Below are positions 41,477 through 49,957 of a stretch of 64,000 nt of DNA, in pieces. A model generated the notes under the pieces. It was not told where the DNA came from and did no database searches. It was given only the letters and a program-made list of their open reading frames with translations. The position numbers and the translations under genes are program-made. Origin of the DNA: Actinomadura barringtoniae (lineage in GTDB: Bacteria > Actinomycetota > Actinomycetes > Streptosporangiales > Streptosporangiaceae). The stretch spans positions 1-64,000 of the forward strand of contig NZ_JAGEOJ010000008.1 in NCBI RefSeq assembly GCF_017573505.1, given 5' to 3'. Within the stretch, counting starts at the first letter, position 1, and every line of letters starts with the position of its first letter.

Positions 41477-42336
41477 GCAAGGTCACCACGATCGAGGAGA
41501 TCGTCGGCTCGCTGGAGAGCGGGATGACGATCGGGATCGGCGGCTGGGGGTCGCGGCGCAAGCCCATGGCCCTGGTCCGTGCGATCTGCAACTCGCCGCT
41601 CACCGATCTCACGGTCGTCACCTACGGCGGGCCCGACGTCGGCCTGCTCTGCGCGGCGGGCAAGGTACGGCGGCTGGTCACCGCGTTCGTCACCATGGAC
41701 TCGATCCCGCTGGAGCCGCACTTCCGGCAGGCCCGCCAGAACGGCGAGATCGAGCTGACCGAGTACGACGAGGGCATGTTCATGTTCGGGCTGTACGCGG
41801 CGGCGCACCGGCTGCCGTTCCTCCCGACTCCCGCCGGGCTCGGCTCGGACGTCCTCAAGGTCAACCCCCACCTCAAGACGATCCGTTCTCCCTACGAGGA
41901 CGGCGAGGAGCTCGTCGCGGTCCCGGCGCTGACGATGGACGTGGCGCTGGTGCACATGAACCGCGCCGACGCCCGCGGCAACGCGCAGTACCTCGGCCCC
42001 GACCCGTACATGGACGACCTGTACGCCAAGGCCGCGGGCCGCACCTACGTCTCGTGCGAACGCCTCGTCGACACCGGCGACCTGCTCAAGGAGGGCCCGC
42101 TGCAGTCGCTGCTGATCAGCCGCGCCCACGTGGCCGGGGTGGTCGAGACGCCGAACGGCGCCCACTTCACCGCGTGCGAGCCCGACCACGACCGCGACGA
42201 GGCGTTCCAGAAGCTCTACGCCAAGGCGGCCGCCGATCCCGACGACTGGGCGGCGTTCCGCGAGCGGTTCCTGTCCGGTGACGAGGCCGCCTACCAGGGC
42301 GCGGTGCGCACGTGGCGCGAGGAGGAGGCCAAATGA
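41473..42336 (+). CDS. ipdA: IpdA, alpha subunit of COCHEA-CoA hydrolase
   Basis: The 287-aa protein is a family I CoA-transferase alpha-type subunit, with the start TIEEIVGSLESGMTIGIGGW, the glycine-rich KPMALVRAI region and MDVALVHMNRADARGNAQYL. IpdAB proteins are hydrolases, not transferases, and cut ring C of the steroid intermediate COCHEA-CoA in Rhodococcus and M. tuberculosis. The flanking echA20 and ipdC and the ATGA overlaps on both sides support this over a generic acyl-CoA transferase. Confidence 0.88.
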   Translation: MSKVTTIEEIVGSLESGMTIGIGGWGSRRKPMALVRAICNSPLTDLTVVTYGGPDVGLLCAAGKVRRLVTAFVTMDSIPLEPHFRQARQNGEIELTEYDEGMFMFGLYAAAHRLPFLPTPAGLGSDVLKVNPHLKTIRSPYEDGEELVAVPALTMDVALVHMNRADARGNAQYLGPDPYMDDLYAKAAGRTYVSCERLVDTGDLLKEGPLQSLLISRAHVAGVVETPNGAHFTACEPDHDRDEAFQKLYAKAAADPDDWAAFRERFLSGDEAAYQGAVRTWREEEAK

Positions 42337-43079
42337 GCACCCCCACCACCACTTCGGCGACGCGCGCTGAGATCTGCGCGGTCGCGTGCGCCGAGCTGTT
42401 CCGGGGCGACGGCGAGATCGTCGCGGCGGCGGTCGCGGGCTTCGTGCCGATGCTGGGCGCGCGCCTGGCCCGCGCCACGTTCGAGCCGGACCTGCTCACC
42501 ACCGACGGCGGGCCGGCGCTGAGCGCCGAGCCGATGCCGCTCGGCCGCCCGGCGACCGAGGTCGAGGGCTGGCTGCCGTTCCGCGACCACCTCTGGCTGG
42601 TGCTGAACGGTCGGCGCCACGTCTTCATGGGGCCGGTGCAGATCGACCCGTACGGCAACACCAACATCTCCTGCATCGGCGACTGGGAACGGCCCAAGCG
42701 CCAGCTCCTCGGCGTGCGCGGCGGGCCCGGCAACACCCGGCTCAACACCACGAGCTACTGGGTGCCCAAGCACTCGACCCGCGTCTTCACCGACTCGGTC
42801 GACTTCGTGGGCGGCGTCGGGCACGACCGGGGCGCGCACGAGATCCGCGCGGTCGTCTCCAACCTCGCCGTGCTCGACTTCGCCACCCCCGCCCGCCGGA
42901 TGCGGCTGCGTTCGGTGCATCCGGGCGTCACGATCGCCGACGTCGTCGAGGCGACCGGTTTCGACCTGGAGGTTCCGGCGCAGGTCCCCGAGACCCGCCT
43001 GCCCACCGAGGACGAGCTGCGCATCATGCGCGAGGTGCTCGACCCGAAGGGCCTGCGCGAACGCGAGGTCCCGTCGTGA
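42333..43079 (+). CDS. ipdB: IpdB, beta subunit of COCHEA-CoA hydrolase
   Basis: The 248-aa beta-type subunit pairs with IpdA. In true family I CoA transferases the beta subunit has a catalytic Glu in an SENG-type motif. The corresponding region here (DLLTTDGGPALSAEPMPLG) lacks such a motif, consistent with IpdB-type hydrolases. Later segments LNTTSYWVPKHSTRVFTDSV and FVGGVGHDRGAHE are typical of IpdB. The ATG overlaps the ipdA stop (ATGA). It is separated from ipdC by 94 nt of GC-rich sequence. Confidence 0.88.
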   Translation: MSTPTTTSATRAEICAVACAELFRGDGEIVAAAVAGFVPMLGARLARATFEPDLLTTDGGPALSAEPMPLGRPATEVEGWLPFRDHLWLVLNGRRHVFMGPVQIDPYGNTNISCIGDWERPKRQLLGVRGGPGNTRLNTTSYWVPKHSTRVFTDSVDFVGGVGHDRGAHEIRAVVSNLAVLDFATPARRMRLRSVHPGVTIADVVEATGFDLEVPAQVPETRLPTEDELRIMREVLDPKGLREREVPS

Positions 43080-43173
43080 GCGAGCCGGAGGCGCGCGGCG
43101 CGCGCTGGACCGAGGAGCCTGCGACGAGGGAAGCGCGCGCCAAAGGGCGCGCCGGAGGCGAGCGGGGGACACA

Positions 43174-44235
43174 GTGATCGACCAGGTGCTCGACACGCCG
43201 CTGACGCGCCTCGCCGGTGTGCGCCATCCCGTCGTGCAGACCGGCATGGGCTGGGTGGCGGGGCCGCGCCTGGTCTCGGCCGTGGCGAACGCCGGCGGGC
43301 TCGGCGTCCTCGCCTCGGCGACGATGACGCTGGAACAGCTCACCGAGGCGATCCACGAGGTCAAGGACCGTACGGAGGCCCCGTTCGGCGTCAACCTGCG
43401 CGCGGACGCCGGGGACGCGGGCGACCGCATCGACCTGCTCATCAAGGAGCAGGTGAAGGTCGCCTCGTTCGCGCTCGCGCCCAAGCAGGAGCTCATCGCC
43501 AAGCTCAAGGACGCGGGCGTCGTCGTCATCCCGTCGGTCGGCGCGCGGCGCCACGCCGAGAAGGTCGCCGCCTGGGGAGCCGACGCGGTGCTGGTGCAGG
43601 GCGGTGAGGGCGGCGGCCACACCGGCGCCGTCGCCACCACGCTGCTGCTCCCCCAGGTCGTGGACGCGGTCGACATCCCCGTGATCGCGGCGGGCGGCTT
43701 CTTCGACGGCCGCGGTCTGGCCGCCGCGCTCGCCTACGGAGCGGGGGGCGTGGCCATGGGCACGCGCTTCCTGCTGACCGCCGACAGCTCGGTGCCCGAG
43801 GACGTCAAGAAGGTCTACCTGGGCACCAAGGAGACCGTCGTCACCCGGCAGGTGGACGGCATGCCGCACCGGGTGCTGCGCAGCGAGCTGGTCGACGAAC
43901 TCGAACGGGCCGGACGGCTCTCCGGCCTGGTCCGGGCGTTGCGCAACGGCGCCCGCTTCAAGAAGATCTCCGGCATGTCGTGGCGGGAGATGATCGCCGA
44001 CGGCAAGGCGATGAAGCACGGCAAGGACCTGTCCTGGTCGCAGGTGCTCATGGCCGCCAACACCCCGATGCTGCTGAAGGCCGCGATGGTCGACGGCCGC
44101 CCCGACCTCGGCGTGATGGCCTCCGGCCAGGTCGTCGCGCTCATCGACGCCCTCCCCACCTGCGAGGACCTCATCGACGGCATCGTCACCACCGCCGCCG
44201 CACGCATCAAGGCCGGGCAGTCCTTCCTGGCCTAG
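43174..44235 (+). CDS. ipdC: IpdC, nitronate-monooxygenase-like flavoprotein of HIP degradation
   Basis: The 353-aa TIM-barrel flavoprotein has HPVVQTGMGWVAGPRLVSAV at the start, DAVLVQGGEGGGHTG and VDIPVIAAGGFFDGRG at the phosphate-binding end, and MGTRFLLTADS. These are marks of the 2-nitropropane dioxygenase/NMO superfamily. In mycobacteria IpdC acts on the HIP-derived CoA thioester before ring opening. Its place as fourth gene after echA20-ipdAB supports the assignment. The GTG start follows a GGGGGA purine run. It overlaps the convergent TetR gene by 4 bp. Confidence 0.87.
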   Translation: MIDQVLDTPLTRLAGVRHPVVQTGMGWVAGPRLVSAVANAGGLGVLASATMTLEQLTEAIHEVKDRTEAPFGVNLRADAGDAGDRIDLLIKEQVKVASFALAPKQELIAKLKDAGVVVIPSVGARRHAEKVAAWGADAVLVQGGEGGGHTGAVATTLLLPQVVDAVDIPVIAAGGFFDGRGLAAALAYGAGGVAMGTRFLLTADSSVPEDVKKVYLGTKETVVTRQVDGMPHRVLRSELVDELERAGRLSGLVRALRNGARFKKISGMSWREMIADGKAMKHGKDLSWSQVLMAANTPMLLKAAMVDGRPDLGVMASGQVVALIDALPTCEDLIDGIVTTAAARIKAGQSFLA

Positions 44236-44858
44236 CCCGTCGACTGGGATTCGATCCCGTCCAGCAGCAGCGCGAGGCCGCCGCGGAACTCGGTCTCGGG
44301 GTCGACGCCGCGGGCGGACGCGGCGGTCTCGGCCATGCCGGGGAACTCGTCGCGCGGGAGGGAGGCGATCACGTTCGTGCCCTCGCCCGAGAGCGGGCCG
44401 AGGTGTTCGAGCTGCAGCGCGCCGATGACGTAGGAGAGCATCCCGCGCAGGGCGATGACGCGGCGTTCGCCCTCGATGCCGCCCTCGGTGAGCAGGCCGA
44501 CGACGGTCTCCGACCAGCGCAGCAGGCTGAGTGAGCCGTGCCGGTGAACGGCGGTGAGGGGAACCACCTCGGGATGGGCGGCGAGCGCGTCGCGCATGCG
44601 CAGCACCATCGTCTCGAGGCGCTCGCGCCAGGACGGGCCGGGCGGGGGCCGCTCGGGATCCACGGCGCTGAGGACCAGCTCGACGACCAGTCCTTCCAGC
44701 TCGCGGCGGTCCTCCACGTAGCGGTAGAGGGCCATCGTGCTCATCCCGAGCTCTTTGGCGACCGCGCGCATGGACGTGCCGGCGAGGCCGTCGCGGTCGA
44801 TGACGGTGAGCGCGGCGGCGGCCAGCTGGTCGTGGCTGATGGATCGTCTGCGTGGCAT
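44232..44858 (-). CDS. TetR/AcrR-family regulator (TetR_C_1 type)
   Basis: The 208-aa protein has the TetR helix-turn-helix (GTSMRAVAKELGMSTMALYR, then YVEDRRELEGLV) and a C-terminal domain of the tetracycline-repressor-like class. It diverges from a peroxiredoxin-like gene. A near-perfect 13-bp inverted repeat covers the promoter between them and is its likely operator. It ends against ipdC but is not expected to control the steroid genes. Confidence 0.85.
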   Translation of the reverse strand: MPRRRSISHDQLAAAALTVIDRDGLAGTSMRAVAKELGMSTMALYRYVEDRRELEGLVVELVLSAVDPERPPPGPSWRERLETMVLRMRDALAAHPEVVPLTAVHRHGSLSLLRWSETVVGLLTEGGIEGERRVIALRGMLSYVIGALQLEHLGPLSGEGTNVIASLPRDEFPGMAETAASARGVDPETEFRGGLALLLDGIESQSTG

Positions 44859-44863
44859 GGCGG

Positions 44864-44909
44864 TTGACAGCGTACGGCATACGCCTAAAACTGTAAGCGT
44901 ATGACGTAC
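44864..44909 (+). promoter_or_regulatory. Promoter with 13-bp inverted-repeat operator (TetR/Prx-like intergenic)
   Basis: TTGACA (44864-44869) and TAAAAC (44886-44891), spaced 16 nt, form a strong promoter for the gene at 44930. GTACGGCATACGC (44872-44884) and GCGTATGACGTAC (44897-44909) are inverse with one mismatch and cover the spacer, the -10 box and the start region. A bound TetR protein would block initiation. Confidence 0.7.
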
Positions 44910-44929
44910 ACCTACGAAGGAGATCCGCC

Positions 44930-45499
44930 ATGCGTCTCGAACCCGGCGCCGTGATCGAGGCCCGCGAGCTCGCCCCCGTCATCGGCCGCCTGGTCGCCGT
45001 GCCCGGCCGCGACCGGCTCGTCCATCTGCAGTTCCGCAGGTTCGCGGGCTGCCCGGTGTGCAACCTGCACCTGCGCTCGATCGTGCGCCGCCATGACGAG
45101 ATCGAGGCGGCGGGCATCCGGGAGGTGGTGGTCTTCCACTCCTCCCCCGACGAGCTGCGCGAGCACACCGCCGACCTGCCGTTCGCGATCATCGCCGACC
45201 CGGGCAAGCGCCTCTACCGGGAGTTCGGCGTGGAGGCCTCGCGCCGCGCCCTGCTCCACCCGCGCGTGTGGGGCACGATCGTGCGCGCCGTCGGCCGCCA
45301 GACCTGGGGGATCATCCGCCGGCGCGAGCGCGGCCCGGCGACGTTCCCCGACGGCGGGCGGTACGGCCTGCCCGGCGACTTCCTGATCGGCACCGACGGC
45401 CATGTCATCGCCACCAAGTACGGCGAGCACGCCTACGACCAGTGGTCGGTCGACGAGCTGCTGGAGCTGGCCGCGAAGACCCCGGCGGTGACCCGATGA
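44930..45499 (+). CDS. Peroxiredoxin-like thioredoxin-fold protein
   Basis: The 189-aa protein belongs to the AhpC/TSA-like group annotated as peroxiredoxin-like. It has FRRFAGCPVCNLHLRSIV with Cys41 and Cys44 (a CPVC motif at the active-site position), VVVFHSSPDELREH and PGDFLIGTDGHVIATKYGEH. The CxxC suggests disulfide or peroxide chemistry, but activity is unproven for this branch. GAAGGAG lies 7 nt before the ATG. A methyltransferase gene follows with an ATGA overlap, and both are likely repressed by the divergent TetR protein. Confidence 0.83.
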   Translation: MRLEPGAVIEARELAPVIGRLVAVPGRDRLVHLQFRRFAGCPVCNLHLRSIVRRHDEIEAAGIREVVVFHSSPDELREHTADLPFAIIADPGKRLYREFGVEASRRALLHPRVWGTIVRAVGRQTWGIIRRRERGPATFPDGGRYGLPGDFLIGTDGHVIATKYGEHAYDQWSVDELLELAAKTPAVTR

Positions 45500-46233
45500 C
45501 CGTCGTGGACCGCGGCAGCGACGCCGAACGCTACGAGGTCGTCAGCGGCGGGTTCAACATGCACCTGTTCGCGGCGGCGGCCATCCGGCCCGCGCACAAG
45601 GTGCTGGACGTCGGCTGCGGCTACGGCGGAACGACGCGGCTGGCGGCCGTCCGGGCGCCGGACGGGCACGTGGTCGGGAACGACATCGCCGAGCCGCTGC
45701 TGGCGCACGCGAAGGCCGCTGCGCAGGCCCAAGGGCTGCGCAACATCACGTTCGAGGAGGGCGACGCCCAGACCCATCCGTTCCCGGCGGGCGGCTTCGA
45801 CGTGGCGATCAGCCGGTTCGGGGTGATGTTCTTCGCCGATCCGGTGGCCGCGTTCGCCAACCTCGGGCGGGCCCTGCGGCCGCGCGGGCGGCTGGTCTTC
45901 ACCACGATCGGGCCGCCGGAGACCAACGACCTGCCGACGATCGTCTCGGCGGTCGCGCCCGCGGCGGGGGTCGTGCACTCGCTCTCCGACCCGGACCGCG
46001 TTCGCGAGGTGCTCGGCGACGCCGGGTTCGTCAACGTGCAGATCAGGGCCGTGGAGACGGCGATCGAGCTGGGGGCGAGCGCCGAGGAGGCCGGGGACTT
46101 CATCGCGCGGTGGGGCGCGTTCGGCGACCCGGACGCGCGAGCGGCACTGACGGAGGCGGCGCGCCCCTACGAGAGGGAGGGCGCGGTCCGCCTCCGCAGC
46201 ACCGCTTGGCTGGTCACCGGCGTCAGGCTCTGA
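45496..46233 (+). CDS. Class I SAM-dependent methyltransferase (UbiE/CmoB-like)
   Basis: The 245-aa protein has KVLDVGCGYGGTTRLAAVRA, VVGNDIAEPLLAHAKAAAQA, ITFEEGDAQTHPFPAGGFDV and ISRFGVMFFADPVAAFANLG, the order of class I small-molecule methyltransferases. The ATG overlaps the stop of the peroxiredoxin-like gene, so the two are co-translated under the TetR-type regulator. The substrate is unknown. A xenobiotic or quinone-like compound would suit the context. Confidence 0.83.
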   Translation: MTVVDRGSDAERYEVVSGGFNMHLFAAAAIRPAHKVLDVGCGYGGTTRLAAVRAPDGHVVGNDIAEPLLAHAKAAAQAQGLRNITFEEGDAQTHPFPAGGFDVAISRFGVMFFADPVAAFANLGRALRPRGRLVFTTIGPPETNDLPTIVSAVAPAAGVVHSLSDPDRVREVLGDAGFVNVQIRAVETAIELGASAEEAGDFIARWGAFGDPDARAALTEAARPYEREGAVRLRSTAWLVTGVRL

Positions 46234-46237
46234 GCAC

Positions 46238-47188
46238 TCAGACCTTGAGGACCAGCTTGCCGGTGGTGGAGCCGGACTCGATGCGGCGGTGGGCGTCGGC
46301 GGCCCGCGTCAGCGCCAGCTCCTCGACCTGGACCTTGAGGTCGCCCGCCGCGGCGGCCCCGACGGCGCGGCGGAGCGCGCGGCCCGCGTCGGCCGGGAAC
46401 GCACCGGAGAACGCGGCCAGGTTGAACCCGGACACGGTCTTGTTGGTGAACCACAGCTCGTTCGCCGGGAGGCCGACGTCATCGGCGCCCGAGGCGTTGC
46501 CCATGACGACCATGCGGCCCATCGGGGCGAGGGCGTCCAGGCTCGTGCGGCGGGCGGGGCCTCCGACCATGTCCACGACGACGTCGAACTCGCCCTGCGC
46601 GGCGAACTCGTCGCGCAGGATGACCTCGTCGAACCCGAACTCCTTGGCGGCCTGGACCTTGGCCGGGCTCCCGACCGTTCCGGCGATCCGGCCGGCGCCG
46701 AGGAGGCGGGCGGCCTGGCCGAGCTGGCTGCCCACTCCCCCGGCGGCGGCGTGCACCAGCACGCTCTCGCCCGGCTCGATGCGCGCCACCCGGTCCAGGA
46801 CCAGGAACGCGGTGGTGCTGTTGGACGGAACGGCGGCCGCCACGTTCAGGCCGAGCCCGGCCTCGATCGGGGCGACCAGCTCGGCGGCGGTCACGACGAC
46901 GTCGGCGTAGCCGCCGCTGTCGACGATGGTGAGTGCGGCGACCGGCTGGCCGACGCTCAGCCCCTCGACGTCGGGGCCGACGGCGCGGACGCGGCCGGAG
47001 ACCTCGATGCCGGGGACGAACGGCAGCGGCACGTCCACGACGCCCTGCCGGTAGAGGACCTCGGCGAAGTTGGCGCCCGCGTACGCGACGTCGATGGACA
47101 CCTGGCCGGGGCCCGGCTCGGGCGTCGTGACCTCGTCGAGCCGCAGGACGTCCGCCGCGCCGAACTCGGGAATGGTGACGGCCTTCAT
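46238..47188 (-). CDS. Zinc-independent quinone oxidoreductase-like MDR protein
   Basis: The 316-aa medium-chain dehydrogenase/reductase has GRVRAVGPDVEGLSVGQPVA, the NADPH site VLVHAAAGGVGSQLGQAARL and VVDMVGGPARRTSLDALAPM. The zinc-ligand residues of alcohol dehydrogenases are absent, as in NADPH:quinone reductases (QOR). It is the last gene of an SDR-AKR-QOR operon, and its ATG shares one base with the AKR stop codon (TGATG). Confidence 0.83.
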   Translation of the reverse strand: MKAVTIPEFGAADVLRLDEVTTPEPGPGQVSIDVAYAGANFAEVLYRQGVVDVPLPFVPGIEVSGRVRAVGPDVEGLSVGQPVAALTIVDSGGYADVVVTAAELVAPIEAGLGLNVAAAVPSNSTTAFLVLDRVARIEPGESVLVHAAAGGVGSQLGQAARLLGAGRIAGTVGSPAKVQAAKEFGFDEVILRDEFAAQGEFDVVVDMVGGPARRTSLDALAPMGRMVVMGNASGADDVGLPANELWFTNKTVSGFNLAAFSGAFPADAGRALRRAVGAAAAGDLKVQVEELALTRAADAHRRIESGSTTGKLVLKV

Positions 47189-48153
47189 CAGTATCGGCTC
47201 CCCACCGGGGCGGGTACGGAGTCGAGCTCGGCCACGTCGGCCGCGGTGAGCTCGATGCCGTCGGCGCCGGCGTTCTCGTTCAGGTACTTGGACTTCTTGG
47301 TGCCCGGGATCGGGATGACGTGGTCGCCCTGGGCGAGCGTCCAGGCGATCGCGATCTGCGCCGGGGTGGCGCCGTGCCGTTCGGCGACGGCCTTGACCAC
47401 GTCCACGATCTTGAGGTTGGCCTGGAGCGCCTCGTCCTGGAAGCGCGGGTTGCCGCCGCGGAAGTCGCTGTCCTCGAAGTCGGCGCTGGTGATCGCGCCG
47501 GTGAGGAAGCCGCGGCCGAGCGGCGAGTACGGCACGAACGCCGCGCCGTTGGCCGCGCACCAGCCGACGACGTCGCCGACCCCGTCAGCGGTCACGCCCA
47601 TCGGGTCCCTGGTCCACAGCGACAGCTCGGACTGGATCGCCGCGACCGGGTGGACGGCGTGCGCCTCGGCGGCCTGGGCGACGGTCGCCTCGGACAGGCC
47701 GAGGTGGCGGACCTTGCCCTCGGCGACCAGCTCGGCCATCGCGCCCCACGTCTCGGCCAGCGGGACGTCCGGGTCGATCCGGTGCAGGTAGTAGAGGTCG
47801 ATCACGTCGGTGCCGAGGCGGCGCAGACTGTCGTCGGCCTTGCTTTTCACGTTCGCGGGCGAGCCGTCACGGGTGTTCTTGTAGGTCACCGGGTCGACGG
47901 TGATGCCGGTCTTGGTGGCCAGCACGACCTCGTCGCGGCGGTCCTTGAGGGCCCTGCCGACGAGCGTCTCGTTGTGCCCGTCGCCGTAGACCTGAGCGGT
48001 GTCGAGGAAGGTGACGCCGAGGTCGATGGCCTCGTGGATGAGGGCCACCGAGGCGTCGTCGTTCCGGTCGGCCACGCTGTAGCCCCAGCTCATGCCCATG
48101 CAGCCGAGACCGATGGCGCCGACCTGCGTGCCTGCGAAAGTACGGGTCTTCAT
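47188..48153 (-). CDS. Aldo/keto reductase
   Basis: The 321-aa AKR has the family start IGLGCMGMSWGY, the catalytic tetrad in FLDTAQVYGDGHNE (Asp, Tyr), VLATKTG (Lys) and LYYLHRIDPDVPL (His), and the NADPH-binding end IPIPGTKKSKYLNEN. It resembles the AKR13-like reductases of actinomycetes that act on aldehydes. GGGAGGG is 8 nt before the ATG, inside the end of the SDR gene, showing tight operon structure. The substrate is unknown. Confidence 0.87.
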   Translation of the reverse strand: MKTRTFAGTQVGAIGLGCMGMSWGYSVADRNDDASVALIHEAIDLGVTFLDTAQVYGDGHNETLVGRALKDRRDEVVLATKTGITVDPVTYKNTRDGSPANVKSKADDSLRRLGTDVIDLYYLHRIDPDVPLAETWGAMAELVAEGKVRHLGLSEATVAQAAEAHAVHPVAAIQSELSLWTRDPMGVTADGVGDVVGWCAANGAAFVPYSPLGRGFLTGAITSADFEDSDFRGGNPRFQDEALQANLKIVDVVKAVAERHGATPAQIAIAWTLAQGDHVIPIPGTKKSKYLNENAGADGIELTAADVAELDSVPAPVGSRY

Positions 48154-48155
48154 GT

Positions 48156-48944
48156 TCAGTTCCCTCCCGGAATGGCGGCCACCAGGCCACCGTCGATGAT
48201 CAGGTCTTGCCCGTTGATGTAGGAGGCCTCGTCCGAGGCCAGGAAGGCCACCGCGTCGGCGATGTCCTCCGAGGTGCCCAGCCGCCCGCTGACGACCTGG
48301 CTCGCGTACGCGTCGCGCTCCTCGTCGGAGGGAGCGGCGCCCTGGAACATCGGGGTGTCGATGAAGCCCGGGCTGACCGAGTTGACCCGGATGCCCGCGG
48401 GGCCGAACTCGGCGGCGAACGTGCGGGACAGGTTGTGCGCCGCGGCCTTGGACGCGGAGTAGACCGAGCCGATCGGCAGCCCGCGGTTCAGCGTCCAGGA
48501 CGCGTTGATCACGATCGAGCCGCCCGCCTTCATCAGCGGCAGGCTCTTCTGGACCGTGAAGAACACGCCCTTGAAGTTGACGCCCACGATGTGGTCGAAG
48601 TCGTCCTCGGTGACCTCGGCCGCTGAGCTGAAGACACCGACGCCCGCGTTGGCGAAGACCACGTCCAGGCGGCCGTACCGCTCCTTGATCGTGGCCGCCA
48701 CCGCGTCCAGGTCGTTCAGGTCGGCCGCGTCGGCACGCACGGCCAGCACCCGGTCGCCGGCGTCCAGCTCCTTGACGGCGGCGTCCAGCCGGGCCTGGTC
48801 ACGGCCCGTGATGATCACGTGGGCGCCCTCGCTCAGCAGCCGGGCGGCGGCCGCCAGGCCCATGCCGCTGGACCCGCCCGTGATCAAGGCGATCCTGTCC
48901 TCGAAACGGCCGGTCAGCGCGGTGTTCTTCAGTGCGTTCGTCAT
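48156..48944 (-). CDS. Short-chain dehydrogenase/reductase
   Basis: The 262-aa classical SDR has ITGGSSGMGLAAAARLLSEG, DVVFANAGVGVFS, catalytic INASWTLNRGLPIGSVYSAS then K, and VSPGFIDTPMF. This resembles SDRs that act as ketoreductases on small carbonyls and are often controlled by adjacent MmyB-like regulators. It is first in an operon with the AKR and QOR genes. The start at 48944 has no clear Shine-Dalgarno, and an ATG follows the upstream regulator by about 86 nt. Confidence 0.85.
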   Translation of the reverse strand: MTNALKNTALTGRFEDRIALITGGSSGMGLAAAARLLSEGAHVIITGRDQARLDAAVKELDAGDRVLAVRADAADLNDLDAVAATIKERYGRLDVVFANAGVGVFSSAAEVTEDDFDHIVGVNFKGVFFTVQKSLPLMKAGGSIVINASWTLNRGLPIGSVYSASKAAAHNLSRTFAAEFGPAGIRVNSVSPGFIDTPMFQGAAPSDEERDAYASQVVSGRLGTSEDIADAVAFLASDEASYINGQDLIIDGGLVAAIPGGN

Positions 48945-49030
48945 GTGAACGATCGTGCTGCACCCGCCGGCGGCCAAACAGTGCCCCTCTAACCTGGGTC
49001 TGCCACCACCACCCTGGGAGGCCGAAATGA

Positions 49031-49888
49031 TCAGCCCGCCTCGGCCAGGCGGATGGTCATCAGACGCTCCAGCCGGGCCTCGGTCCCGGTGTCCGGACGG
49101 GGGTTGTGCAAGATCAGGTGGTGTCCGGGGCGGTCCGGCAGCGGCAGCGCCGTCGAGTCGAAGATCAGCTCGCCGACCTCGGGATGCCGCACGGCCTTGA
49201 CCGCCTGCGTGTGCTCGATCACGTCGTGCCTGGCCCACAGCTCGGCGAACTCGGGGCTGACCTCGCACAGGTCGTCCGCGAGCCGCCCGAACTCCGGGTC
49301 GTCGGGGAACCGCGCCGCGTCGCCGCGGAAGCCCGCCGCCACGTCCGGCGCCGCCGCCTCCCACTCGCCGTGCATCGCGCGGTAGCGGGCGTTGGTGAAG
49401 AACGAGACCAGGCAGTTGTGGTCGGTGTCGCCGTAGCCGAACACCGCCCGCGCCGCGTCGTTGATCGCGATGAAGTTCCAGTAGCGGTCCCGCACGTAGG
49501 CGGGCCGCGGCGCCCAGGCGTCCAGGATCCGCTGCATCTCGGGCGTCACCGGGATCGCGGGCGCGACCTCGGCCCGCGGCGGGTTGAGCCCGGCCAGCAG
49601 GTAGAGGTGGGCGCGTTCGGGATCGTCCAGCCGCAGCGCCCGGCCGATCGCGTCCAGGACCTCCTCGGACACCTTGATGTCGCGGCCCTGCTCCAGCCAG
49701 GTGTACCAGGACACCCCGACCCCGGCGAGCACGGCGACCTCCTCGCGCCGCAGCCCCGGCGTCCGGCGCCGCCCGGCCTCGGGCATCCCCACGTCCTTGG
49801 GCGTGAGGCGCGCTCGCCGGGTGCGCAGGAAGTCGCGCAGTTCCTCGCGGCGGCGGTCGTTGCGGGCGGACGGGGTCGGACTGGCCAT
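49031..49888 (-). CDS. MmyB-like helix-turn-helix regulator
   Basis: The 285-aa protein has an XRE-type helix-turn-helix at about residues 15-90 (RRTPGLRREEVAVLAGVGVS then WYTWLEQGRDIKVSEEVLDA). The MmyB-like PAS-type ligand domain follows (YWNFIAINDAARAVFGY, HLILHNPRPDTGTEARLERL). MmyB-like proteins commonly regulate a neighbouring SDR gene, which lies directly downstream here. TATCCT ends 6 nt before the ATG, so the message may be leaderless. Confidence 0.88.
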   Translation of the reverse strand: MASPTPSARNDRRREELRDFLRTRRARLTPKDVGMPEAGRRRTPGLRREEVAVLAGVGVSWYTWLEQGRDIKVSEEVLDAIGRALRLDDPERAHLYLLAGLNPPRAEVAPAIPVTPEMQRILDAWAPRPAYVRDRYWNFIAINDAARAVFGYGDTDHNCLVSFFTNARYRAMHGEWEAAAPDVAAGFRGDAARFPDDPEFGRLADDLCEVSPEFAELWARHDVIEHTQAVKAVRHPEVGELIFDSTALPLPDRPGHHLILHNPRPDTGTEARLERLMTIRLAEAG

Positions 49889-49894
49889 ATCGCC

Positions 49895-49900
49895 AGGATA
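49895..49900 (-). promoter_or_regulatory. Candidate -10 box of a leaderless promoter (MmyB-like gene)
   Basis: TATCCT on the minus strand ends 6 nt upstream of the ATG at 49888 and no Shine-Dalgarno sequence is present. This fits a leaderless transcript. Confidence 0.4.
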
Positions 49901-49957
49901 TCGGCCGACCCCAAGCCCCAAGATCAGCAGGTCGGGACCGCCCCATAGGCTGGCCGG

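Noticed and set aside
41473..43079. Generic succinyl-/acetoacetyl-CoA transferase (scoAB) call
   Set aside because: The gene order with echA20 and ipdC, and the lack of a clear catalytic SENG motif in the beta subunit, favour the IpdAB hydrolase.
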